This document shows, in pieces, positions 56,121-64,000 of a DNA stretch of 64,000 nucleotides (position 1 is the first letter of the stretch; the number at the start of each line of letters is the position of its first letter). The position numbers and the translations under genes were made by a program. Source of the stretch: Sphaerochaeta associata (GTDB lineage Bacteria; Spirochaetota; Spirochaetia; Sphaerochaetales; Sphaerochaetaceae); assembly GCF_022869165.1 (NCBI RefSeq), contig NZ_CP094929.1:2790001-2854000 (forward strand), in the 5' to 3' direction. The notes beneath the pieces were generated by a model that saw only the letters and a program-made list of their open reading frames with translations, searched no databases and was not told the origin of the DNA.

Positions 56121-56855
56121 ATGCTGGATATTGCCATTTGCGACGATGACCCCACTCAGCTGGCACTGCTCGCAACATATACGAACGAATGGGTGCAAAA
56201 TTCCAACAACCCAGCCTTCGTCCATCAATTCCTCCATCCTGATGAACTCTTGCGCAGCTGCGAAAAACGTCGATACCACATCTATCTCCTGGACATCGTC
56301 ATGCCCATGATCCATGGAATCGAAGTAGGCAAGACCATCCGTGAGCACGATCAGCAGGCCGTCATCATCTACGCCACTTCAGAACCTAGTTTTGCCTTGC
56401 AGTCGTTTGCAACAAACCCTATCAACTACCTGCTCAAGCCCATCGACAAGGGCCGGCTTCATGCTACACTTTCCCTTGCGGCTTCAAAGCTTGACCCATC
56501 TGATGAGCATGTTCTCACCGTAAAAACCCATGCGGGAATACAAGTCATCAGACCCTCGGAAATTCTCTTTTGCGAATACTCCAAACACACAGTCATATAC
56601 ACCCTTACCGATGGCAGGACGGTACGGTCCAAAGTCATTCAGGGGACATTCTCCCGATACATTGAGCGTACACTGCATGACAAGCGTTTTATCAGGCCCC
56701 ATGTATCCTACGTACTCAACATGGACTATGTCGAAAGCTTTACCAAAACACGGTTCACCCTCCGCTCAGAGCACAACGTTCCCATCGTAATCAAGCAATA
56801 CTGCACGGTGCGGGATATCTACATGAATTACCTTTCATCGAAGGGGAAAACGTGA
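56121..56855 (+). CDS. LytTR-type response regulator (AgrA-like)
   Basis: The protein has 244 residues. The receiver domain has Asp8 and Asp9, phospho-acceptor Asp58 in LLDIVMP, and Lys106 in LLKPID. The LytTR DNA-binding domain spans about 135-240. These regulators bind direct repeats about one to two helical turns apart. It overlaps the sensor kinase gene by 4 bases (GTGA). Targets are likely among the downstream surface-protein genes, which is inferred from position. Confidence 0.93.
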   Translation: MLDIAICDDDPTQLALLATYTNEWVQNSNNPAFVHQFLHPDELLRSCEKRRYHIYLLDIVMPMIHGIEVGKTIREHDQQAVIIYATSEPSFALQSFATNPINYLLKPIDKGRLHATLSLAASKLDPSDEHVLTVKTHAGIQVIRPSEILFCEYSKHTVIYTLTDGRTVRSKVIQGTFSRYIERTLHDKRFIRPHVSYVLNMDYVESFTKTRFTLRSEHNVPIVIKQYCTVRDIYMNYLSSKGKT

Positions 56856-58141
56856 TACAGGACCTGATCAACAACATTCTTCGCGGCAGCGTTACCTCGG
56901 TGATGTATGTACTGTTGCTTTTCACCCTGACCAAGTCAAAATTCGGACGTAAAACCACCATTCTCATCACTGCGTTTGTATTCACCATAAACATTGCCAG
57001 CACCTTCTGGTTCTATGTGTATGGGGATCTTACCTCGCTCTCTCGTTTCACGATTGTAATGTTCATAGTGGTCGGAATCGCCATGAAACCTCTGACTAAG
57101 CAGAGTCTCATGCAGTGGAGTTTCACGTTTCTCACCAGCATCAACATAGCCATGATGGTCATCATACTCAGCTTCCATCTAGGCAAACTCTTTCCCGATC
57201 CCCAGAGTGCCAATACCATCCTCAGGTTGCTGCTCTACTTGTTGGTGATTTTCTTGTTCCAACGCTACCTGCTTTCACTCTATCGCTCGGTTGTCAACAA
57301 CTGGCCTATGTTCTCAGCCCTCATACTCTGCATTTTCCTCAACCTCTCCTATTACTTCTACGTTACCAGCGATATCCAAAACACCTTGCTCTCTTCCAGA
57401 TGGCCGCTCCTGCTTCTAATCCTCCTCTCCATTTCAGCCTATGGCACTGTGTTCTATTCACTGAAACGCTTCACCGCAATGCATGCCCTCGAAACAGAAA
57501 ACCTGAGGAACCAACATGAGAGGATTCTGCTCTCCCAAGCGGTCTCAACCATGACAGAGAGGTTGCAGCTCATGGAAAAAGTGGCCTACGAACACAGCCT
57601 TGTCTCCCATGACCGCAGACATTTCAACAGCATGCTTTTAGGCCTTCTTGAACAGGGCGAGACCGAAGAGGCCATGGCTTGTTTACGCACGCAGAATGAG
57701 AGTAAAACGAGCCCAAGCAAGGTCTATTGTGAAAACAAGGCTGTGAACGCCACGGTCAGTTATTACGTAGATCTGGCTGAGCAGAAAGGCATTCAAACAA
57801 ACACCAACCTTACGATAGCAGCACAAATACCTGTCGATTCACTGGAGTTGGCAATGGTGGTAGCCAATCTCTTGGAAAATGCCATTCATGGCGTCTTGCT
57901 GCTGCCCGAAGACCAAAGAAACGCCATCAACCTCACCTGTCATCAGGTTGGTCGACTCTTGCTTGAAATAACCAACCCCTGCGTTAAAACGGCAACTCTG
58001 GGACCTGACGGCCTTCCTTTCTCCCCTGATGAAGGACATGGTGTGGGAACCAAGAGCATTGCAGCCTTTGCAGCCAAACATGACGCAGAGTTGCTGTACC
58101 ATATTCAGGATGGGCTGTTCAGGGTGAGACTGCTCATCTAA
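56852..58141 (+). CDS. sensor histidine kinase, GHKL/AgrC-like
   Basis: The protein has 429 residues from GTG 56852. Six hydrophobic segments occupy about residues 10-205. The phospho-acceptor region is SHDRRHFNS (His253). ATP-binding motifs are LLENAIHG and GHGVGTKSIAAF. It is an inner-membrane sensor partner of the LytTR regulator. In Firmicutes such kinases sense peptides; no peptide gene was found here. Confidence 0.92.
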   Translation: MIQDLINNILRGSVTSVMYVLLLFTLTKSKFGRKTTILITAFVFTINIASTFWFYVYGDLTSLSRFTIVMFIVVGIAMKPLTKQSLMQWSFTFLTSINIAMMVIILSFHLGKLFPDPQSANTILRLLLYLLVIFLFQRYLLSLYRSVVNNWPMFSALILCIFLNLSYYFYVTSDIQNTLLSSRWPLLLLILLSISAYGTVFYSLKRFTAMHALETENLRNQHERILLSQAVSTMTERLQLMEKVAYEHSLVSHDRRHFNSMLLGLLEQGETEEAMACLRTQNESKTSPSKVYCENKAVNATVSYYVDLAEQKGIQTNTNLTIAAQIPVDSLELAMVVANLLENAIHGVLLLPEDQRNAINLTCHQVGRLLLEITNPCVKTATLGPDGLPFSPDEGHGVGTKSIAAFAAKHDAELLYHIQDGLFRVRLLI

Positions 58142-58314
58142 CTGCTTGTTGCTTTTTATGTAGAAACCGACGCCTTTTATGAATAACCTCTTTTCTGCCT
58201 GGTAAAATTTGCTAGGCTACCGTCCAAACTGTTTTTTCTGGATGACATCGCATGCCTGTTTTGTTTCTTCACAAGAATGCGTATGGATGTCAACCGAGTA
58301 AGAGGGGTCTCATC

Positions 58315-59382
58315 ATGACAGTAAAAGTTCGGACGGTAGCTTGCACAGCTCTCCTGCTTGTTTTCTCAGGTATATCAGTCTTCGCTTCCAACACTCCCCT
58401 ACGGCTTTTGATCAAACCCGTCTCCGACAGGGTTCAGTCAATCCGCTTCCAAACCGGAGTCGAGGAGACAGATATATGGACGGAGGTCTCTGCTTCCAAC
58501 CCCGCCCTGGTGCTTGAGACATTCGACAGCAACAAGGACAGGCTCTTCGTTCAGCAGTCGCAGGACAACCAAGTCTGGAGTTCAAGCTACGAATACCAAT
58601 ATGATTCATCAACCAAAAGCTGGAAGATCACACCGCTTCGGGTCGTTATAAAGCCCGCCTCCGACAAGATCCAGGCCATACGATTCCAAACAGGCGTCGA
58701 GGAGACAGACAAGTGGGCGCTTGTCCCTGCATCCAATCCCACTCTGGTGCTCGAGGCATTCGACAACAATCAGGACAGGCTCTTTGTGCAGCAGTCGCAG
58801 GACAACCAGAGCTGGAGTTCAAGCTACGAATACCGATACAGCACCTCGGACAAGAGATGGACGGTCACTCCAAGCGAGGCGGATTCGTCCAGCCTCGTTG
58901 AATCGCTGGACCTGAAGCTGTACAACCTCTACCCACTGAGCAAGAGTTCCACCTACTACTCGTATGTGATCGGGGCCGGGCTGAAAATGAACATGGCATT
59001 GAACAAGCAGGAGACCCTCCTCGGCTACGCTGAGGTTGCATACAGCAGAGGGCCGTCGAAATCCGACTGGGTAGACACCATGCAGGCGGTGAACCTGTCG
59101 GTGGGGATGGGATATCGGGTTGCCCTTGCCGACAGGCTGCAGCTGACACCTGAGCTCGGCTACGGCGTAGTGCTGCATCTGCTCAACGCAGACTTCGACC
59201 AGGATGGGACGAAGACATTCGAACCCTTTGTCGACCAGCAAATCCGCCTCTCGCTGAACATAGGCTATGAGCTGAATGAATCCTATACCCTTCTCGTCGC
59301 CCCGCTGGGCGTCGTGTTCTTCGAAAAGAACACCATCGGAACACTACTGGGAATCCAAACCAGCCTTCGATTCAACTTCTAG
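58315..59382 (+). CDS. outer-membrane beta-barrel protein with N-terminal duplicated repeat
   Basis: The protein has 355 residues from ATG 58315 (GAGGGG upstream). After the signal peptide (VFSGISVFAS) come two tandem copies of a 79-residue unit sharing RFQTGVEETD and DRLFVQQSQDNQ; the DNA copies are 237 bp apart. The last 170 residues form a barrel-like region ending in TSLRFNF, with terminal Phe. It is probably an outer-membrane protein with a repeated periplasmic or surface domain, and lies 9 bases ahead of the large lipoprotein gene. Confidence 0.82.
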   Translation: MTVKVRTVACTALLLVFSGISVFASNTPLRLLIKPVSDRVQSIRFQTGVEETDIWTEVSASNPALVLETFDSNKDRLFVQQSQDNQVWSSSYEYQYDSSTKSWKITPLRVVIKPASDKIQAIRFQTGVEETDKWALVPASNPTLVLEAFDNNQDRLFVQQSQDNQSWSSSYEYRYSTSDKRWTVTPSEADSSSLVESLDLKLYNLYPLSKSSTYYSYVIGAGLKMNMALNKQETLLGYAEVAYSRGPSKSDWVDTMQAVNLSVGMGYRVALADRLQLTPELGYGVVLHLLNADFDQDGTKTFEPFVDQQIRLSLNIGYELNESYTLLVAPLGVVFFEKNTIGTLLGIQTSLRFNF

Positions 59383-59391
59383 GGAACCATC

Positions 59392-62300
59392 ATGAAACAA
59401 CATACTACTGCTCTTCCACTTTTGCTTGTCATGCTTGCCATAGTCCTGCTCAGCTTCACCGCCTGCAGTGATATGATGGAAAAACTGGGGACTATAAGCC
59501 TTACCATCGTCCTGGACACCCCCGACGTGGCGGTGGCCTCCTATCGCATGGAGGGATTGCATGACAATCCCAACTCACGCTTCACCTTACACGACATCGT
59601 ACCGCCCCGCCATGTTCTTTCTTCCTTGAAAAGCGGGCTGTGGACCATCACCGTCACTGCCTTCGATGCAGCGGGCATGCAGTTGGGGATGGGCTCTACA
59701 AGTGTAGACATCCGGGAGGGCCAGATAGTCGAGACCACCCTGCTGGTCGTCTTCGACCAGGCTGTCCCCGCCTCCAGCGGTTTCACGTTCACCGCTCCTA
59801 CACGTTTTGACAGTGCCGACGGCAGGCTGGATGGAACAACGGCAGCCATGGAGTACAGACTCGCATCCGATCCGGCGGATGCCCCCTATACCGCCTGCAG
59901 TGAAGGCACGACCATCCTAGGCTCCGGGACCTATCTGGTCAGGTACGCAGCCGCACACGGCCTACGGGCAAGCGAGCCGCTTAGCGTTGGCGTGCCGCAC
60001 TATCAACCAATCCAGCTGACCATCGCAGACCCGACGCTGAATACCAGCAAAACCTATGACGGAACGCTCGAAATTGTTGGTGAGGTGGCTCCAGGAGCCT
60101 TGGTCGGAGTTGCCGGAACCGACAGCGTAACAGTTAGCGCCCGGGCAACGTATGACAACAAAGACGCAGCTAACGGAAAGATCATCACAGTCACCTATAC
60201 ACTCGAAGGGCCTGATGCAGGCAACTACATCAAGCCGGTCGATAAAGCAGTGGCGGGAGTAATTGAAAAGAAAGCTGTTGCCATCTCGGGAACAACCATT
60301 GCCGCAACCAAGGTATATGACCGCTCTCCATCAGTAGCAGTTACTTCACCAGGCTTGTTGGCAGGGGTAATTGGCTCCGATGAGGTAACAATTGCAGCAA
60401 CGGCAAGCTGTAGTGACAGCAATGTTGGAAGCGATAAGCCAGTTACCATCACCTACACCTTGGGGGGAAGGGATGGCGGCAACTATCAATTGGCGGATAA
60501 TCATTCCGAACAGACTTCCATTACGAAGGCCGTGCTGACAGCAACGGTGGAGGACTATTCCAAGACCTATGGCGATAATAATCCTTCCTATGCAGTATCT
60601 GTTTCCGGCTTCATCCCTGGTGAAGATGCCGATACAGCAGCAGGCTACACGGCCCCGTCTGCATCCTCCGCAACTGATGCCACCACAGTAATAGGTGTAT
60701 ATCCGATTACCATCGCAGGTGGAAGTGCAACCAACTACAGTTTTGTTACCAGTGATAGGGGAAATCTCACCATCAACAAAGCTACTATGGAAGGAAGTGT
60801 GTCTATTTCAGGTACTGCTGCCTATGGCCAGGACTTGAGTGCAGTATCCAACCTGACCAACACCGAGACACCCACCTACCAGTGGAAGCGTAACGGGGTA
60901 GCCATTAGTGGGGCAACCGACACCACCTATACCTTGGTAACTGCCGATATCAGAGCGACCATCACGGTGAGTGCTACTGCGACAGGAGCCAATTACCAAG
61001 GAACCAAAGACAGTGCAGCCACCCCGGCCGTCGCAAAGGCTGCCTACGCCATGGGTGATGTCACGTTCAATGATTACTCGGTATCGTACGATGGAAATCC
61101 AAAGAGCATTGAGATTACAGGTACACTCCCTTCAGGGGTGAGCGTTTCTTACAGTGGTAATGGACAAACAAATCCAGGAACGTATAGCGTAACCGCACAC
61201 TTCACCGGCGACAGTACAAACTACCTGTTGATTCCCAACAAAACAGCCACGCTTACCATCAACAAGGCAGTAATAAAAGGAAACCTATCCATTGCCGGGA
61301 CACCTACCTATGGGCAGGTCCTGACTGCAGTAGCAAGCCTGACCAACACCGAGACTCCCACCTACCAATGGAAGCGCAACGGGGTAGCCATCAGCGGGGC
61401 GACCGGCACCACCTATACCTTGGTAACTGCCGATATTGGAACAGCCATCACGGTAACCGCAACTGCGACAGGAGCCAATTACCAAGGAACTAAAGACAGT
61501 GCAGCAACCACAGCCGTCGCCAAAGCAACCTATGCAATGGGGGGGATTACGTTCAGCAATTACGCGATGACATACGACGGAAACCCAAAGAGCATTCAGA
61601 TTACAGGTACACTACCCTCAGGGGTGAGCGTTTCCTACAGTGGAAATGGACAAACAAATGCGGGAGCGTATACGGTAACCGCACGTTTCACCGGTAACAG
61701 TACAAACTACGAGACGATTCCAGACATAACTGCCACACTTACCATCGCCAAGGCGATTATGACTGGAAGCGTATCCATTACCGGGACCCCTACCTATGGG
61801 CAGGTCTTGACTGCAGTACCGAACCTGACCAACACGGGGACTCCCACCTACCAGTGGAAGCGCAACGGGGTTGCCATAAGCGGGGCGACCGGCACCACCT
61901 ATACCTTGGTCTCTGCCGATATAGGAACAACCGTCACAGTAACCGCAACTGCGACAGGAGCCAATTACCAAGGAACTAAAGAGAGTGCACCACCGCAAGG
62001 AGGCGTGATCACCCCGAAGCAACTCGGCATCCAGATTCTTGACCTACCATCGAACAAGGTATATGACGGGACCACTTCTGCAACAGCTCCCACATTCAAT
62101 CTTTATGGAAAAATCGGTTCTGATGATGTAACAATAACGGCAACAGCCACCTATGATACCCCTGCAGCGGGAACCGGCAAAAGGATTTCTATTGTCTACT
62201 CGCTTTCGGGACCCGACGAGGGCAACTACCTCAAGCCAACCGACACGCTTACAACAGCATCCTGCGCGATCATAAAAAAGCGGCTTACGATTAGTGCTCC

Positions 62301-63888
62301 TACCTTGGAAACTGTTGAAAAAACCTACGATGGGACAACCAATGTGCTGGGAAGTATCACAACAGGTACGCTCTCCGGCATATTGGAAGGAGAAGTTGTT
62401 ACCGTAGGAGCCAATGCAAGCTATAAGTCAGCCAATGTTACAACTGCAACGGGGGGATTCAATCCCATCACAGTGGTCTACTCACTAAGTGGTTTGAATG
62501 CTATCAATTACGACCCACCCGTCAACCAGCAACTTTGGGGAGCCATCGTAAAGAAACAAATAAGCGTCATCGGTACTGTCTTCCCTGCATCGAAGGTGTA
62601 CGATAAATCATCTACAATCACCATCACAGAATGGGGGACTTTATCCGGTCGGATTGCAGATGATGATGTAAGTCTGAGCAATGTCATTGCATATTATTCC
62701 GGTTCCTACAGCAGCAATGTAGGAGCAGACAAGCCTGTTACCATCAACTATACCATCAACGGCACTGATGCCTACAATTACTACCTGAATAATGACACAA
62801 GCAAGACTGCCTCAATTACCGCAGCAGTTCTGACTGCAACGGTGGGGGACTATACCCAGCAATACGGTTCCGCCGCCCCTACTTTCACCGTTAATGTCAC
62901 CGGCTTTGTTGGATCTGACAGTGCTTCCAATGTATTGGGATATAGTGCTCCTACTGCAACAGCAGGAACCAATTCCTCCTCTGCTGCAGGAACCTACACG
63001 ATTCGCATAGCAGGAGGCAGCGCCCCCAACTACAGCTTCAATACCACTGATACGGGAACTCTAACCATCCAGAAGCCCATAGGCCCTGCAATCAGCGGTA
63101 CCATAGAGGGATATTACCCCAATTCGAATGAAGATCAGACGATCATCAACGTCACCGGATTCTCGCCCAACCAAACGGGAATCGAGGCGGAAATTGCCTC
63201 CTTTGGCACCTTCATCCCTTATTATCCAGATTTTGCGATCGACAGTCGCGGCAGAACATTACTCGACTTGCCTTCCCCTGCGTCAACAACGACAAAGATT
63301 CGTTTCAGGGTGAAAGAGACAAGCACCCATGCACCAGGGCCTGCAACAGAGATTACGCTCGCCCCTCGACCGCTTGCAATCGGGGACTATTATGAAGGGG
63401 GTATCGTCGCTTATATCTCAACGAGCACCAATCTTGCTGAAGACACAGATGGGTTGATTGCGGCAAAGAGTGATGTTTTGCCTGCAGGAATAGCTTGGTC
63501 ATATGTGTTGTCTACGCAAATTGGAACTGCGAATAGTATCGGCATGGGATTTACAAACACCAATTCAATTGTTGATAGGCTAGGATCTTCAGCTTCATCC
63601 TATGCAGCTGGAAAGGCTCGCTTCTATACGGGAGGTGGATATTATGACTGGTTCCTACCATCGCGGGAAGAATTAGTTGAATTATTTAACAGCAGGATGG
63701 AAATTGGAAATTTCATAACAACTTCTGAGTCGTTTTATTGGAGCTCAAGTGAGAATGATATGATCAGAGTCCCAGCTGACATTACTAGAGCGTGGGCTGT
63801 AAACTTTGATTCCACTTTAACTTACGCAACAATGTATGCCAGTGATCAAACAACGGCATTACATGTCCGTCCAGTCCGATACTTCTAG
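59392..63888 (+). CDS. giant MBG/YDG-repeat surface lipoprotein with DUF1566-like C-terminus
   Basis: The protein has 1498 residues. The lipoprotein signal peptide ends at LLSFTAC (Cys25). YDG-type repeats (KTYDGT, KVYDRS, KVYDGT, KVYDKS) and MBG-type repeats alternate with units containing TYQWKRNGVAISGAT. Three copies of the latter lie exactly 486 bp (162 codons) apart at about 60871, 61357 and 61843. The last 180 residues (GDYYEGGIVAYIS, WFLPSREELVELF, HVRPVRYF) resemble the DUF1566/Lcl C-terminal domain. It is probably surface-exposed and adhesive. Confidence 0.9.
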   Translation: MKQHTTALPLLLVMLAIVLLSFTACSDMMEKLGTISLTIVLDTPDVAVASYRMEGLHDNPNSRFTLHDIVPPRHVLSSLKSGLWTITVTAFDAAGMQLGMGSTSVDIREGQIVETTLLVVFDQAVPASSGFTFTAPTRFDSADGRLDGTTAAMEYRLASDPADAPYTACSEGTTILGSGTYLVRYAAAHGLRASEPLSVGVPHYQPIQLTIADPTLNTSKTYDGTLEIVGEVAPGALVGVAGTDSVTVSARATYDNKDAANGKIITVTYTLEGPDAGNYIKPVDKAVAGVIEKKAVAISGTTIAATKVYDRSPSVAVTSPGLLAGVIGSDEVTIAATASCSDSNVGSDKPVTITYTLGGRDGGNYQLADNHSEQTSITKAVLTATVEDYSKTYGDNNPSYAVSVSGFIPGEDADTAAGYTAPSASSATDATTVIGVYPITIAGGSATNYSFVTSDRGNLTINKATMEGSVSISGTAAYGQDLSAVSNLTNTETPTYQWKRNGVAISGATDTTYTLVTADIRATITVSATATGANYQGTKDSAATPAVAKAAYAMGDVTFNDYSVSYDGNPKSIEITGTLPSGVSVSYSGNGQTNPGTYSVTAHFTGDSTNYLLIPNKTATLTINKAVIKGNLSIAGTPTYGQVLTAVASLTNTETPTYQWKRNGVAISGATGTTYTLVTADIGTAITVTATATGANYQGTKDSAATTAVAKATYAMGGITFSNYAMTYDGNPKSIQITGTLPSGVSVSYSGNGQTNAGAYTVTARFTGNSTNYETIPDITATLTIAKAIMTGSVSITGTPTYGQVLTAVPNLTNTGTPTYQWKRNGVAISGATGTTYTLVSADIGTTVTVTATATGANYQGTKESAPPQGGVITPKQLGIQILDLPSNKVYDGTTSATAPTFNLYGKIGSDDVTITATATYDTPAAGTGKRISIVYSLSGPDEGNYLKPTDTLTTASCAIIKKRLTISAPTLETVEKTYDGTTNVLGSITTGTLSGILEGEVVTVGANASYKSANVTTATGGFNPITVVYSLSGLNAINYDPPVNQQLWGAIVKKQISVIGTVFPASKVYDKSSTITITEWGTLSGRIADDDVSLSNVIAYYSGSYSSNVGADKPVTINYTINGTDAYNYYLNNDTSKTASITAAVLTATVGDYTQQYGSAAPTFTVNVTGFVGSDSASNVLGYSAPTATAGTNSSSAAGTYTIRIAGGSAPNYSFNTTDTGTLTIQKPIGPAISGTIEGYYPNSNEDQTIINVTGFSPNQTGIEAEIASFGTFIPYYPDFAIDSRGRTLLDLPSPASTTTKIRFRVKETSTHAPGPATEITLAPRPLAIGDYYEGGIVAYISTSTNLAEDTDGLIAAKSDVLPAGIAWSYVLSTQIGTANSIGMGFTNTNSIVDRLGSSASSYAAGKARFYTGGGYYDWFLPSREELVELFNSRMEIGNFITTSESFYWSSSENDMIRVPADITRAWAVNFDSTLTYATMYASDQTTALHVRPVRYF
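60781..61990 (+). repeat. 486-bp tandem repeats inside the surface lipoprotein gene
   Basis: Two and a half copies of a 162-codon unit. Marker sequence CCCACCTACC begins at 60871, 61357 and 61843, an exact 486-bp step. Copies 2 and 3 are more alike than copy 1, suggesting stepwise duplication and a potential for length variation by recombination. Confidence 0.9.
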
Positions 63889-63899
63889 CATACCCTCCC

Positions 63900-63923
63900 C
63901 CTGCCAGACATCTGTTTGGCAGG
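63900..63923 (+). terminator. hairpin after the surface lipoprotein gene
   Basis: CCTGCCA (63900-63906) pairs with TGGCAGG (63917-63923), 11 bases after the stop. There is no clear T-run. Confidence 0.5.
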
Positions 63924-64000
63924 AGGTGTCTTCCTATCTATTCTTCTATTTGATACCCGAGATTGCATCGGGTAATCTGGTTGTTCTCACACACTTCTCA

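Noticed and set aside
60781-61990. Tandem repeats as a CRISPR or satellite
   Set aside because: The period is 486 bp, in frame, and encodes recurring protein modules.

Overview
The window looks like a spirochaete chromosome of the Sphaerochaeta / Treponema type. The evidence is the signal peptides of the solute-binding proteins ending in FAAGTSE or FAGGSQEA, small outer-membrane beta-barrels, a LplA/B/C-like sugar ABC system, and a homodimeric AceE-type pyruvate dehydrogenase. The genus is inferred from these features and was not tested by any search. No rRNA or tRNA gene was seen.

Layout. 1-1659 (minus): an operon of a TIGR04255-like protein, a helix-turn-helix protein and a third gene cut by the window edge. 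1900-4741 (plus): overlapping genes for unknown proteins plus an N-formylglutamate amidohydrolase-like enzyme. 5360-13829 (plus): a sugar-uptake locus with two permeases, a binding protein, an MFS porter, an alpha/alpha-toroid protein and a GH105-like hydrolase. 14151-19116 (minus): one beta-CASP metallo-hydrolase gene broken by an IS1595-type and an IS110-type element; both insertions can be removed in silico to restore a 713-residue frame. 19386-23180: an unknown protein, a DEAD-box helicase and an AAA/DUF4143 ATPase. 23366, 33117 and 33871: three paralogous small lipoproteins.

24210-32498 (minus): pyruvate dehydrogenase operon aceE-aceF-lpdA. lpdA is split by an IS21 element (istA, istB and a third ORF). 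34532-37709 (minus): a DUF1295 membrane protein, plsY and a DhaL-DegV fusion, which together suggest fatty-acid activation and acyl transfer. 38105: outer-membrane barrel; 38929-40556: an IS4-type element. 40756-46960: an AfuABC-like ABC importer with a HAD phosphatase and a divergent AraC regulator. 47325-51039: serine hydrolase lipoprotein, DJ-1/PfpI protein and WYL regulator. 51045-52343: an AAA ATPase behind three 19-bp palindromes spaced exactly 31 bp apart, with a probable leaderless promoter. 52370-55957: an ORF interrupted by UAG, a small membrane protein, a GyrI-like protein and a FGGY kinase. 56121-63888 (plus): an AgrA/AgrC-like two-component system followed by a repeat-containing outer-membrane protein and a 1498-residue MBG/YDG-repeat lipoprotein.

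The strongest leads are: (i) the 31-bp-phased operators and leaderless promoter of the AAA ATPase; (ii) the clean, reconstructable insertions in lpdA and the beta-CASP gene, with a structured, bridge-RNA-like leader in the IS110 element; (iii) the fused acyl-kinase plus PlsY operon; (iv) the unknown overlapping cluster at 1900-4741; (v) the lipoprotein trio.
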